Origin: Azolla caroliniana
Taxonomy: Eukaryota; Polypodiophyta
Assembly (NCBI GenBank): GCA_043228905.1
Contig: JBHGNT010000011.1
Span: 4,712,001 to 4,776,000, forward strand
Length of the DNA: 64,000 bases
Direction: 5' to 3'
Under the pieces are notes generated by a model that was not told the DNA's origin, did not search any database, and was given only the letters and a program-made list of their open reading frames with translations. The position numbers and the translations under genes were made by a program. Shown in pieces: positions 1 through 10,692 of this stretch (positions within the stretch are counted from its first letter, which is position 1; the number at the start of each line of letters is the position of its first letter).

Positions 1-183
1 ATGTTCGAAGTAGAGAACAAAAGGACAGTGCGGGCGAGGCGCAAGAAAGGACACAATCAAAGACCAACCACCTTTGACCCTGCCACATCACTCTTTTCTT
101 CTTGGCACATACCGGAGGATGTGCGGTTTGGTGGGGGTGGATGTTGGGATGTTGCACGTCCAGTGGGAGAAAAAGTGAAAAAG
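1..183. other. Unassigned sequence at window edge
   Basis: A 78-codon frame is open from base 1 to 237 on the plus strand, but it is rich in Arg/Lys/Gly, has no recognisable motif and runs into the LTR-like sequence that follows. I see nothing here that supports a real gene. Confidence 0.3.
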
Positions 184-745
184 TGTGGTTCCACACACAT
201 TACACAAATACTTGTAAAAATGAAAAGAAATCAATAATAAATAATCCTAGGGCCTAATGGCATTGAGTGCATATAGAGGGGTGCAAGTAAAATTTGAACC
301 TTGCACCTCCAAGATAAGAGACAATTAGCTTACCACTAAAGCTACTACTAAGTGGTTTAGATTTTGTATATTTCCTTGTCATATTCAGTATTCCATAGGA
401 AACAAACGTACAAAACCGTGTGCACAAAACCATGGTTTTGTACATGTCACAAGCATGCAGAGACCTATAAAAGCCTTGAGTTGGGCTTGTGTAAGGGGGG
501 TCAATTTGGAGATCATCATCAACAACAACAACAACAATAATATAATACTCTTCTTATTCTTCTTCTTGACATCTGTTTTCTTCTGAGGTATAAAAATCTT
601 CGATCTTCTCAAGTGTGACATTAGTTTCCTCGACTCCTACATACACATCGTCATCTTTTCAACAATTTCGCGAACGTCCTCCCCGGTCCGAGACCCTGGT
701 GGTCCCGCTCAAGCGAAGCACGCACACACGCGTATCTTCACGACA
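184..745 (+). repeat. Degenerate LTR-like sequence
   Basis: The stretch begins TGTGGTTCCACAC and ends TTCACGACA. The end matches the end of the LTR at 26607-27508, and the CCTGGTGGTCCCGCTC-like segment before it resembles the 3' part of the LTRs at 8382, 13219 and 54530. An antisense tRNA-like module sits about 110 bp from the start, as in those LTRs. No internal region or target duplication is visible, so it would be an old solo LTR. The boundaries are my best guess. Confidence 0.4.
290..344 (-). other. Antisense tRNA-like module (A box, B box)
   Basis: On the minus strand an A-box-like TAGCTTTAGTGG (344-333) is followed 44 bases later by a B-box-like GGTTCAAATTT (300-290), which is the spacing found in tRNA genes. 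No full cloverleaf forms, so this is not called a tRNA gene. It is one of five such modules in the window. Confidence 0.45.
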
Positions 746-828
746 ACGTACGAACCTCCATTTCTGCTTTGTTCTTTCATTAAGATTAAAGCTCGGTTGT
801 GGCCAAGCACTATTCCTATCAATTTCAA

Positions 829-830
<2 letters not shown>

Positions 831-866
<36 letters not shown>
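831..866. repeat. (CT)n microsatellite
   Basis: An uninterrupted run of about 18 CT dinucleotides. LINE 3' ends at 2021-2048 and 6698-6713 also end in CT runs, so this could be the tail of another lost LINE copy. Confidence 0.9.
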
Positions 867-867
<1 letters not shown>

Positions 868-960
868 GCACTGTATGAGTCCGACTATACTAGCTCATGG
901 TATGGCATACTTGAGCACTGTATGAGTCCGGCTATACTAGCTCATGGTCCGGCATGATGG
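867..960. repeat. 47-bp direct repeat, two copies
   Basis: Two near-identical 47-bp units start at 867 and 914 with AGCACTGTATGAGTCCG and contain CTATACTAGCTCATGGT. They lie just before the truncated LINE coding sequence. Their function is unknown. Confidence 0.85.
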
Positions 961-1851
961 TGAGTTGGCTTCTTGCCAACAGTCTAGACATTAATAACCT
1001 CCCCCCCCTTAAGTATGACCACACGACTGATAACACTTTAATCTCTCGTGAGGACTGTAATAAAGTAATACACCAAGAAATATGGCAAATTTATACTCGG
1101 TATAAATGGATCACCCCACTAGAGCCACTCCCATCTAAAATGTTGTACTATAAGGAACACTTTATGCACTTCTCTAAGTTAGGTTTTATCACGCGACCAA
1201 GATATCTAGATGTATTCTTACCACATGCACTAAGGGTTGCCATTGGTCAACTTAGAATATCATCTCACCAACTTGAGATTGAGAATGGACGTACTAATGG
1301 AGTCCCTAGGGAGGAAAGGATATGTAGGTTATGCCACATAGAGATAGAGGATGAGTACCATTTTACATGCAAATACCCCACCCACCTATGCCGTGACAAG
1401 GGCAAAATACCAAGACATACTTGGTTCCTCTCCCACCCTCCCTAAACTATTAGATACACTTGATATAAAGAAATTAGGTAGATACATCTTAGAATTGAAA
1501 CAACACAAAGAGAATAAGTTACAAAACGTTGATAATAATGTTGCTAATGTTTACCAACATGTAACAAATGAAGTTTTTCAGGAACAGGGGGAGACAATGA
1601 ATGTCGACACACCTGCACCACTTGGGCTTTTCCTTGATGAAGCAGAAAATCAAAGAAGAACCAAACGCCCTTGGATGCCGGGTTTCAAAGCAACTCGACG
1701 AGATGTAGAAGCAATAAAGAAAATAAGGGAACGTGAACTACACTGCCTAGAAGCCATGGCTAGGGCACTCTATGCATCGGGACCATGGGTCACACCCACA
1801 CCAAAAACTTTTGACCTCCCACTTCTTTTTGAGAGACTTGGGTGGAAATGA
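954..1851 (+). pseudogene. LINE 3' end: C-terminal domain of a non-LTR RT (5'-truncated)
   Basis: The translation has the tail of a LINE pol protein: an LRISSHQLEIENGR segment and a Cys/His cluster, RICRLCHIEIEDEYHF, around codons 120-140. The equivalent region of the next LINE (6300-6635) reads RVISHALRCDMGRQG and EFEYHTLIQWFAFDHIR, so both belong to one broad group. The frame shifts near 1370: the first frame stops at 1445, and the continuation with FERLGWK ends at 1851. The endonuclease and RT are missing, as expected for a copy truncated at its 5' end by incomplete reverse transcription. Protein family memory supports LINE pol; the exact clade is unknown. Confidence 0.7.
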
Positions 1852-1973
1852 GATTACGCTTAGTGCAAAGTTTTGTACACTACTAGAACTCTCTTAGCTT
1901 AAGCTATTTTCTTTTATTTTAGTTTTGATGATTGGATAAACACTCATTTTTGTTGTGAACCAATTGTCTCATG

Positions 1974-2017
1974 GGCCAAATTTGGCCTTAAAAGACGTTA
2001 ATATATCTTTCTTTACT

Positions 2018-2048
<31 letters not shown>
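1974..2048 (+). other. LINE 3' UTR hairpin plus (CT)n tail
   Basis: The perfect palindrome GGCCAAATTTGGCC (1974-1987) is followed by about 33 bases and then a CT run (2021-2048). The second LINE has the same arrangement at 6659-6713. I infer a 3' recognition structure for the element's own RT. Confidence 0.6.
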
Positions 2049-2188
2049 AGCCATTACTTCGTCATACGAGGTCCGATTTTGACAAGCTATAGCTTGAATC
2101 AAAGCTCACAACAGGGTCTATGATACGATTTAAGAAGATTAAATTTGTAGTAAATGAAAGCTAACAGGTTTTAGAGGTATCCTTCTCT

Positions 2189-3079
2189 TTGGGTTTGGTC
2201 CTACAAATGGCAAACACTCGTAAAGCGGCCAAAAGTTCAGGAGTTGAGCCAAGATCACCAATGATTCATGATGCCAATGCAATAAACTCAGTAGCAATGG
2301 AAAAAATACTTCTGAGTTACTTGATTTCTCTTCACGATATCATAAACAAGCAAGGTGAAGAGATTAGAACACTAATGAAAGAGAATGCTAAGCTCCAAAT
2401 TGTTGTCATTGAGAATGAAAGTCTTAAAGAAAATGGTTGTGAAATGTGAAGATGAGATCAAGAATGTAAGGAATCTTCTTTTGAAATAATTGAGCGCCTT
2501 CACAAGATTGAGTTAAAGCAAACATTAAAAGAAGAGAAATTGGACACGATGAGGCAGGATGTAAGTGAAATGAAAAATGTATGCACAACGAAGTCATGGG
2601 CTGATGTATGTAGTGGGGATGTGGTATCAAACTCATATGCTATGCATGTGATAAATCAAGAAAAGAATATAGAAAGCATAGATATCCTAAAATTGAAAGA
2701 ACATGAACGAAGATCAAAGAACATTGTCATCCCGGGGATTAAAGAGGAGAATGTGGAAACACTCGCATCCTTCAAAAAGACAGTTGGTGAATTCTTTAGC
2801 ATGCATTATGATATGTTGAATGTTAATGTATATGGGGCACACTGAGTTGGGAAACATGGTGTTACTTGCTCCGGAGAAAGCCCTATTGTATGCACAATGA
2901 CAGATGATACAAATCAGAGGATCATACTTGAAAATAGTTGGGTATACCTCAAAGGTACGCAATGCTTTGTGAATGAAGATCGTACTATCTCACAACAAAA
3001 TTCCCTTCGCAAAGCATATGAAGAAAAATTGAAAAATAAGGTTAAGGATGCGCCTAAAGATGGAAATGTAGGCACATAG
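2189..3079 (+). pseudogene. LINE ORF1 (coiled-coil nucleic-acid-binding protein), broken
   Basis: The N-terminal part (2189-2449) is predicted coiled coil, with runs such as EEIRTLMKENAKLQIVVIEN. A second open piece (2540-2845) has EHERRSKNIVIPGIKEENVE, the hallmark of the RRM-like domain of LINE ORF1 proteins. A third (2897-3079) has LKGTQCFVNEDRTISQQNSL, which matches the end of that domain. Stops near 2447 and 2843 split it. Such proteins coat element RNA. A separate ORF1 of this type points away from plant L1 elements with a simple CCHC ORF1, but the clade is not certain. No functional start can be assigned. Confidence 0.65.
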
Positions 3080-3129
3080 GGACACATGACCTATGAGACT
3101 AAACCACATGTTATGGATACCCATGGAAT

Positions 3130-3930
3130 GTGGGATTTGGAATAGAGGAGCTCACCGAAGACTCGTATATCACACTCCTTGTTGAAACATGGGAGCACGA
3201 TACTCAAACGATTCAAGGTTTAAGAAACTATAATGTACACTCTTTGATATGGGAGAAAAATTCAAGACAAAGAAGAGGACAAGGAGGGGTCGCATGTTTG
3301 ATTAAGAAGGAAATAGACATATATGTGTTGATCATAAAAAATGAAGAACATAAATGCTACATATGGTTCAAAATAGAAACACCTAATAATTTGCCCACTT
3401 TTGTAGTTGGATGTTACATTCCTCATCAAGATTCTAACTTTTATGCTTGTTTGGATAAAGATAAACCTTTTGTCAATCTAGAAGATGATATTGTTTATTT
3501 TAAATCCAAAGTGGAAGTTATTGTATTTGGTGACATGAATACTCATACAAGGAGTTTCCAACTTGATGCACAAGAATCTTTCAAGCCACATATCTCAAGG
3601 ATGCAAGAGGATATGCAAATGTATAGACAATCTTCTAGCGATGAAAAATATCCGGACCAATTTGGGAAGTTACTCCTACAAATGTGCAATAATACCATAT
3701 TGAGTATTGAAAATGGTGTTTCCTTATGGCCCAATGCTAATGGTTTTACATGTATAAAACACAACGGAAATAGTCTGATTGACTATGTGCTACTATCCAA
3801 AGGTATTTTGGATCGTATGTACATAAATTCTTACTTGGTGAATGGACACTAGAATCCGATCATAGGGCTTTATGTATTGACCTCAAATGTATGCATAGGT
3901 TTGATTGTGAGAAGGCCATTGAAGATAATA
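3130..3930 (+). pseudogene. LINE endonuclease domain (exonuclease-endonuclease-phosphatase fold)
   Basis: The 240-codon frame shows the ordered motifs of the LINE endonuclease: VETWEHD near residue 18, VVGCYIPHQDSNFY near 95, FGDMNTHTR near 136 (catalytic Asp-Met-Asn) and SLIDYVLLS near 215. The frame stops at 3850-3852. The terminal SDH motif (ESDHRAL) is read just downstream in another frame, so a frameshift separates the last catalytic residues. The domain nicks target DNA to prime reverse transcription. Confidence 0.8.
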
Positions 3931-3943
3931 ATAATAACCGCAC

Positions 3944-5722
3944 TTGAGCATGAGCCTTAAGAGAGCGCCCATGTATTCCAAGGTAGTTGAGGATATGTTA
4001 CAAATGACAAAGATACAACATGGTGCTACACGAGAATGCAAATGGGAAGCTTTTAAGAAAGTCATTCTCTCATCTACAAACAAATGTTTTTCGACCCAGA
4101 ACACATCTTGGAAATGCTCCAAGAAATGTAGTTCAAAGAAAAAATGGTTTGATAAAGAATGTTGTGAAGCTCGAAAGTGGCTTATGGCTTTGGATGTAGT
4201 TAAGGATAAAGAAAATTACCAAAAGCATGTGCATGAGTATAAAAGGCTTATTAAAAGAAAGAGAAGAATATGGGAAGTTACTCAACAATTTTTACAAACG
4301 CAAGAGAAAGCACATGCATGTGTTAAATTCTAGGGAAATCTAAAGGAGAAACATGTTAAGAGTTATGGTGAATTTACTCTTCATGACGTGTCTATGCATT
4401 GTAAGAATTTATACGAGCTATCTCTTGCCGGAAAGATGATGTGTTATGGTTCTCGTTCACATAATTGAAGATATATGCTTAGGACTTAAGAAATTGGTCT
4501 CTCGAAAGGCAAGAGATCTTCAATGTATAAAGGCGGAAATACTCAAATGGACGGGAAAGGAAGCACATGTATGGATAAGTGATATGTTTAATGATGCATT
4601 GCCACATGGTATGTCGTATGATTGGACTACAAATTGGATCCAACCTTTACATAAAGGTGGAGATGTAAATAATGTAAACAACTATCGAACCATCATGGTT
4701 GGCTTGTTAATGACAAAACTACTTGGATGTATAATGGAATCAAAGATAAGTGCATGGGCTGAAAAAAATGGTAAGTTGGCTTTTGAAAACACTATAACAC
4801 CATTGATCACCTTGACACCTTTTGAGTATTTATGGAGGAAAGTCGCCTTAGAGGTAAATGTTTATATTGTTGCTTTGTAGACTTCAAGAAAACTTTTGAT
4901 ATGGTACCCCATGAGCATCTTTGGAGGCGAATGGAAGAACTCGAGGTGCCAAGTGAATATATGGTTGTAATTTCCCGAATATATGAGAAGGTTATATGTT
5001 GTGTGCGTATGAGAGATAGACTTTGAGAGTTTTTCAATAACACTATTGGTGTTAAGCAAGGATGCCCACTCTCACCAACACTATTTGTTCTATTTATGGA
5101 GGAAAGTCGCCTTAGAGGTAAATGTTTATATTGTTGCTTTGTAGACTTCAAGAAAACTTTTGATATGGTACCCCATGAGCATCTTTGGAGGCGAATGGAA
5201 GAACTCGAGGTGCCAAGTGAATATATGGTTGTAATTTCCCGAATATATGAGAAGGTTATATGTTGTGTGCGTATGAGAGATAGACTTTGAGAGTTTTTCA
5301 ATAACACTATTGGTGTTAAGCAAGGATGCCCACTCTCACCAACACTATTTGTTCTATGCATTGATGAATTGGAAGAAATGGTTGCAAAGTTTGTAATGGA
5401 ACAATCGGTTAAAGAAGTTGCAATTAGGAATGTTGTCATTATGCTTTTGCTATATGTGGATGATGTAGTGTTTTTTGCAAATACTTTAGGAGATGCACAA
5501 AAACTTATGAATGCATTTGAAAAAAAATTCATGCATACTAAATTAAGTGTTAATAGCTCTAAAACAAAGATTATACTTGTGCAGAGCCAAAAAAGAGATA
5601 GCATTATGTACGATAATGAGCGACTTGAATGTGTGAAAAGCTTCAAATATCTTGGCCTTGAAGTTCCTTCAAATCATAAATTGAATGAATGTGCTACACG
5701 CCGCTTAAAGGTGGGTAATTGA
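3944..5722 (+). pseudogene. LINE reverse transcriptase, with internal duplication and stops
   Basis: A linker region (3944-4333, basic) precedes the RT. RT motifs in order: WIQPLHKGGDVNNVNNYRT (about 4640), a CFVDFKKTFDMVPHEHLW palm motif, GVKQGCPLSPTLF, and the catalytic LLLYVDDVVFFA (about 5450-5480), followed by NSSKTKIILV and FKYLGLEV. The palm motif and the GVKQGCPLSPTLF block occur twice because 264 bp are duplicated in tandem. Both copies share the TGA after MRDRL. Further stops lie at about 4333, 4445 and 4880. The catalytic YVDD is intact, but the gene cannot give a functional enzyme. Confidence 0.85.
4827..5354 (+). repeat. 264-bp tandem duplication inside LINE RT
   Basis: Bases 4827-5090 and 5091-5354 appear identical on reading, with a shared TAT at the breakpoints. 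The unit is 88 codons and carries the same TGA stop in both copies, so the duplication came after inactivation. Confidence 0.9.
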
Positions 5723-6635
5723 ACATACTATGCATTTCAAAACACATGTAATCATGGAGACATTAAGTGTTGGGTCCTCAAGAAATATCTTTTCGACACT
5801 TTGGTGACACTAGTGCTTCTCTATAGGGTGGAAGTATGGGGTGGTAACATCCCTAAAGCTACATGGGTCCAAAAACATTTTCTTACAAAGTTTCTAAAAG
5901 TTAAGAAACAAAACACCCTACACCCTCCTCCTCCTAGAGACCGTGTCCATGGAAAGGGTTATTAAATACATGCTTAAGGTTCAAAAAATTCCCCCACATT
6001 GACTTCCTAGAATTGCACGGGAAGCAAGCAAACAAATCCAAAAGACACATAAAAGAAACATTATATGTTCTAGTTGGATTCAAGATATGGAAGAATGGTT
6101 TGGTAAATGGGATGCAACTCACTTGCTTCATGATGCATCACTAGATTCCTTTGTAAAGGAGGCCTTTTTGCAACACCAATGTATCATGACATGGGACAAA
6201 TATGGAGGCTCACGCTTCACACATTATACTTCACATGTTTCACCTAGCTAGAAAACCATATTCTTCATAGAACGGGGAAACCGTACACATCGATACATGT
6301 TAGAGCCCATCCCATTATCTCCAATTCAAACCATTGCTTCCATGAGAGTTATCTCACATGCATTGCGATGTGACATGGGGCGTCAGGGCATAAACGATGA
6401 GAGTGGTATGCTATGCATAGTTTTCCATAAGCAAGTTCGAGAGTTTGAGTATCACACTTTGATACAATGGTTTGCCTTTGACCATATTCGACCATGCTTT
6501 CCACATATCTTCAACCAAGCCCAATCGTTGCACGAATTTCTCTCACAACCACAATGTGCAGACTCAATTGCAACATTCATTGATAAAGTTTTTGAACATC
6601 GAGAGTCGTTACTCACTTTCACACATATCACGTGA
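5723..6635 (+). pseudogene. LINE pol C-terminal region
   Basis: After the RT, scattered frames read VLLYRVEVWGGNIPKATWV (about 5815-5870) and then a 112-codon open piece (6297-6635). The latter contains RVISHALRCDMGRQG, FHKQVREFEYHTLIQWFAFD and FIDKVFEHRESLL. This is the same kind of C-terminal domain as at 954-1445, but the Cys residues of the expected finger are partly lost. The intervening segment 5934-6250 has several stops. Confidence 0.6.
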
Positions 6636-6658
6636 AATGTAATATTTTTGGTCTCATA

Positions 6659-6713
6659 GGTCATATTTGACCTCGAAAGATGATAAAAGAATCTTTATCT
6701 CTCTCTCTCTCTC
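6659..6713 (+). other. LINE 3' hairpin plus (CT)n tail
   Basis: GGTCA-TATT-TGACC (6659-6672) forms a 5-bp stem. About 25 bases later a CT run begins (6698-6713). Compare 1974-2048. Confidence 0.6.
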
Positions 6714-8381
6714 GTCTTCGAAGGTCAAGAGAGAGAAAGAGATAGAGACACAAATTTGAGGGGAAATTTTTTCTATTTCATTCATGCCCCATGGGTGGGG
6801 TTATATAGGTGCATGAGGGTTACAATTCAAGAAAATACAAGGAGACATAGGCTGTAACCAGTTTTCATTGTCCTGCATCACAAGATCCTGTGGAAATGCT
6901 TCATCATGAAGCCATATCTTATTTTGACAATATCAAATATCGGAGGATCATTTATCTCCAAAATCTTGTACTTTGGAATTTGTTGTTCTTCAACACCTAT
7001 TACAATTGTTGCATTTGTAAACAGCAAACCTACCAATATATGGATGCACTTAGAATTCCTTCATCTCCACAACCCCTCAACAATCCGCTTTATCACAAGA
7101 AGAGAATAATCCATGAACAGTCTATTTTATCACAACTTTCATATTTTCACATTAGCCATGTTGACTTTGACTTTATCATAACCTCAAAAAACATGCTTCG
7201 ACCCCCACACCATCTTCACTCATCCTTATCCAACAAAAAAATCTTCTTTAAGTCCGCATCAACCATCTCGCCGATTATCACCACTTTCCTATACAAATAA
7301 CAAACAAAATAAATCTATAGTGTTTCCTCATCCCCTCATGATCTGCTTCAATCCCCGCACCATCATCACTCATCCTCTCCTCATGTCAATATTCATTATT
7401 CATATGATCCAATCCCTACCACCACATCAACATTGCTCATCCTAATGATGAAGATAAATCTTCTTCATTCAAAAGCTCGAGCTCGCCAACTCACCGATTT
7501 CCATCAACATCCTATATAGACAATAGAAATTTAGTGTAAACAGTTTCCTCACGTACTCATGATAATCTGCTTCAACCCTGACACCATCTTCACTCATTCT
7601 TATCCCTCAAAAGAATTTGCTTCTTAAGTCCACATCAACCATCTTGCCATCTCACCAATTTCCATCAACATCATGTATAGACAACAAAAATTTATTGTAA
7701 ACTATTTCCTGACCTACTCATGATAATCTGCTTCAACCCCCACACCATCTTCAATCATCCTTATCCCTCAAAAGAATTGGCTTCTTAATTCCACATCAAC
7801 CATCTCACCAATTACCACTAAGTTCCTGTACAAATAACACCACAATGAGTATAGAATGTTTTCTCATCCCCTCATATATTTGCTTCAACCTCCACACCAT
7901 CAACACTCATCCTCTTATCATGGCAATATGTTATAAGGAAAAATAGCTAAGTGACAAAAACAACAACTACATCCTATTTGTTATAATCCCTAAGAACCTC
8001 AAATCTTCTTCATTCCGTCCACATCAACATCTCACCCGACCAACTTGCCATGTCGCCGACTACCACAGACATCCTGTATGTACTGCAAAAACAATGAGTC
8101 TAAAAACATTCCTCTCGTTATGACAATCTGCTTCAGCCCCCACAACAAAATCACTTATCATGACAAAAACAACATCACTCATCTATGTTATGTCATGGCT
8201 CATCTATGGCCACCACCATCTTCGCAACCAAAATCCTTGACCAACCATCTCATTGAATCCAACAATCTACTTCCACAAACAGAGCAAATCACCTATCCCT
8301 CAACCACGTCCTCCATCTTGACTCATGTTGTCTACACTATGAACGACGTTGGTGGTGGAAACAACCAACGAGGTGGAACAT
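6714..8381. repeat. Non-coding region with degenerate ~150-250 bp repeats
   Basis: I see no gene in this stretch; the two overlapping open frames near 6890-7300 have no recognisable domain. A segment of the form TGCTTCAACCCCCACACCAT followed by CTTCACTCATCCTTATCC recurs in diverged form near 7194, 7344, 7568, 7729, 7881 and 8129. It is usually followed by CATCAACCATCTCACC-like sequence. This is an old tandem array or a low-complexity part of an unknown element. Confidence 0.55.
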
Positions 8382-8439
8382 TGTCGTAGTGTAATTCGCA
8401 CACTACGTGAAATTTGCATTTTTGTTCCTCTGGATGGGA

Positions 8440-8612
8440 CAAGGAGGAACCGCTAAGGACAACCGGTGAGAACCGGATGAAGGAGGAACCGGTAAGGAGG
8501 ACTTGGTAAGGAGAACCGGATGAAGGAGGAACCGGCAAGGAGGACCCAGTAAGAACCGGATCAAGTAGAACCGTCAAGAGACGGATAAAGAAGGCTGGTG
8601 AGAGTCTCACCG
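8440..8612. repeat. GAACCGGATGAAGGAG-type minisatellite in LTR
   Basis: Irregular units built from GGAGGAACCGGTAAGGAG and AGAACCGGATGAAG repeat about six times. The block is absent from the two sister LTRs. Similar ACCGGATG and GAGAACC words occur in the copia B LTRs at 47.7 and 51.4 kb. Confidence 0.7.
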
Positions 8613-8665
8613 GATGAAGAGACAAATTTATAAATAGAAGAAAAGATTGTTACATGCATAGGGAA

Positions 8666-8719
8666 AGATTCGAACCCTGTACCTCCACGTAGACAGACCC
8701 CAACCTTACCACTGTACTA
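8666..8719 (-). other. Antisense tRNA-like module in LTR
   Basis: Minus strand: A box TAGTACAGTGG (8719-8709) and B box GGTTCGAATCT (8676-8666), with starts 43 bases apart. Both fit the Pol III consensus. No complete tRNA fold is seen. Confidence 0.6.
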
Positions 8720-9282
8720 ACTTATCCTAAGTATTCTAAATATAGATTTAATATATATAAGACCTTTATTTATGCCTACCTTTATTAAAAGGTAAGTCAT
8801 GCATTTTTAGAATGCGTGAATATTTTATTTATAAGAAAAATGTACACCAATAAAAAATTACTCATGCACATCTAGCGAGCATGAGCACTATATTTAGGAA
8901 ATAAAAGCATAGTGTGAAAGGCAACTCATGCACATTTAGTGTGCATGAACACTTTAGGAAAAGCACGAAGCTATGCTTAGCCTCTTCCATCCTTATATAA
9001 GGAGGAGATAAAGATGTATGATGTTGTTGATTATTTTTCAAGGATTGATCAATCTAATATATTCGTGGGATTCACGAGTTTATCATAAAAATTCTATTTC
9101 TTACAATCTAAATATTGATTAAATACACTAAACACGTGGTATTCATAAGTTTTTATTTCTTACTTCTCTTTCTACCTATTCATAACTAGCCTTATATTGT
9201 ATTCTCCTTTCTCCTAGTCCAAAACCTCAGTGGTTCCCACCCGACTCACACAACGATTCGGAGCCGAAAGGCATGACACAAG

Positions 9283-9300
9283 TGGTGAACCCGACGTGAA
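9283..9300 (+). promoter_or_regulatory. Primer-binding site, tRNA-Trp type
   Basis: TGGTGAACCCGACGTGAA begins four bases after the LTR. Its complement is what I recall as the 3' end of plant tRNA-Trp (…CACGTCGGGTTCACCA). The same motif occurs at 13977-13994 beside the solo LTR. Confidence 0.75.
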
Positions 9301-9316
9301 ATCGGGTGGCAAGGAG

Positions 9317-10690
9317 ATGGAAATTCAACCAGAGGCTAACAACATGATGGCGATGTTCGAGCAGATCCTACAAGAACGACGCGCGATGTCAGAGATTGCG
9401 GCGGCAGTAGAGCGGCTCGTGCAACGGAACGGGCAATTCAATGGGAAAGACGTGTCGCGATATTTGCGAGATTACAAGGCGGAAATTCTACAGTGTGGGA
9501 TTTCGGAAGGACTGCAAGTGACATCCTTCAACCGGGTGGTGACCGATGGGCTTCATGGGAGTATCCACAGGATATGGCAGCAAAATCTGACGTGGGAGGC
9601 ATTTGAAGAGGCGCTAAAGACCACGTTCGCCATCGAGGACTCCTCCAAGCTATTCTCACACCAGACAAAGTGATCATGTTCCTACGAGCCCTGGACATCC
9701 GGGATCGGAAAGATCTTGGAGTGCTTTTGGAGGACACGACCACTGAGAGTGGCCTCACCAAAACATGGGAAAGCGTGTGGGATATCGTTGCGCGATACAT
9801 GAAGAGGGGGCAATGGCTTGCTAGCGAAGAAAAGAGGTTTTCAGAACTGATTCCGAAACCGAGATCCGGATTGGAAGACCATGAACCGAGGGCTCGGGAG
9901 ACTATGACCGAGAAGGGAATCGATGCAACCACGGTGGAGCAATTGCTGAGAGAAATGGAGAATCTGAAAATCGTGATGGTAAAGAAGTTGGATGACCGTC
10001 CCAAAAGCTCCAAGTATATGGACCGTTAGTGCATATGGTACGATAGCACCGAACATGATCGGAGGGATTGAGACGGGCATAAGGAGGCGTTACGACGGGA
10101 TCTTATCTACTATGAGGGAAATCGGATCCATTCGATGGACTCTCGGAAGCCACTCCGACCGAACTTCCGGAAAGGCGGCATGAAGCAGGTCCTTGAGGAG
10201 GAAATAGCAGCGCAAAGCAATTATGCGACAACTGCGGGAATACGTGTCGGCGAGTCATTAGGAGCAAAGGCGTCTTTTTGGCCAGAAGTGCTAGAAAACC
10301 CTGAGAAAACCGATTCCAATGATATCCGAAGCACCGCAGAAGGCATCCGAGAAGCTACGGGATGGGAGTGCCCCATTAATAAGAATAGTTTACATTCCCT
10401 ATGCCTATTGCATGAGGTGTATGTAGACGAGAAATGACGGCGCACGGATGATGCGGCCGGACCATCAAAGACACCAGAAAGTTGGAACTCCGGAGGGAAG
10501 GGGAAAGAAAAGATGATTCTGGCATTCAAACTCGCCTCGGACATCGAACAACAAACGGACTTGAAAAAAGTGTTCGAGGAGAGAATCCTTGATAGCCGGG
10601 TGGAATTTTCGCTTCGGGAATTACTCAGAATAGCGAAGAAGGAGTTCCATGATCTTCTTGTGGATCTCGTGAAGAGAAAATGACAAAGTA
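9317..10690 (+). pseudogene. Gypsy A gag, broken
   Basis: From the ATG at 9317 the frame reads MEIQPEANNMMAMFEQ, then a capsid-like region with VSRYLRDYKAEILQCGIS and LTWEAFEEALKTTFAIED. It shifts frame near 9660-9670 and continues with a long open piece to 10027-10029 (TAG). A degenerate zinc knuckle (CIWYDSTEHDRRD) follows at about 10030-10068, with two of the Cys positions changed. Further stops lie at 10435 and 10681. The last segment, with KVFEERILDSRVEFSLREL, precedes the protease. The build is that of a Ty3/gypsy Gag-Pol of a lineage I associate more with fungi and early land plants than with seed plants; that is recollection. Confidence 0.65.
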
Positions 10691-10692
10691 CG

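Larger units (their letters stand above)
2090..6713 (+). mobile_element. Near-complete non-LTR retrotransposon (LINE), inactive
   Basis: In order the element has an ORF1 remnant, an apurinic-type endonuclease, a reverse transcriptase, a C-terminal domain and a 3' hairpin with a CT tail. The 5' end is set approximately, after the CT tail of the previous LINE. No target duplication was found. Stops and frameshifts affect every domain, so the copy is dead. Confidence 0.75.
8382..9278 (+). repeat. 5' LTR of gypsy element A (897 bp)
   Basis: The LTR starts TGTCGTAGTGTA and ends GGCATGACA. Its end is followed by a primer-binding site. The first 30 bases can fold as a hairpin (GTAGTG...CACTAC). It is longer than its relatives at 13219 and 54530 because of a minisatellite at about 8440-8612. 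An antisense tRNA-like module lies at 8666-8719. The same family occurs as solo LTRs at 13219 and 54530. The matching 3' LTR was not found. Confidence 0.85.

Noticed and set aside
659-878. Open frames of Ser-Leu or Arg-Glu dipeptides here and at 24052-24383 and 42168-42431
   Set aside because: They are translations of CT/GA microsatellites on either strand, not proteins.
5934-6131. Minus-strand 65-codon frame
   Set aside because: It is antisense to the LINE C-terminal region and has no motif.
8666-8719. Functional tRNA gene (also considered at 13328, 27579, 54642 and 290)
   Set aside because: A and B boxes are present, but acceptor and anticodon stems do not pair and no Pol III terminator is placed properly; called tRNA-like only.
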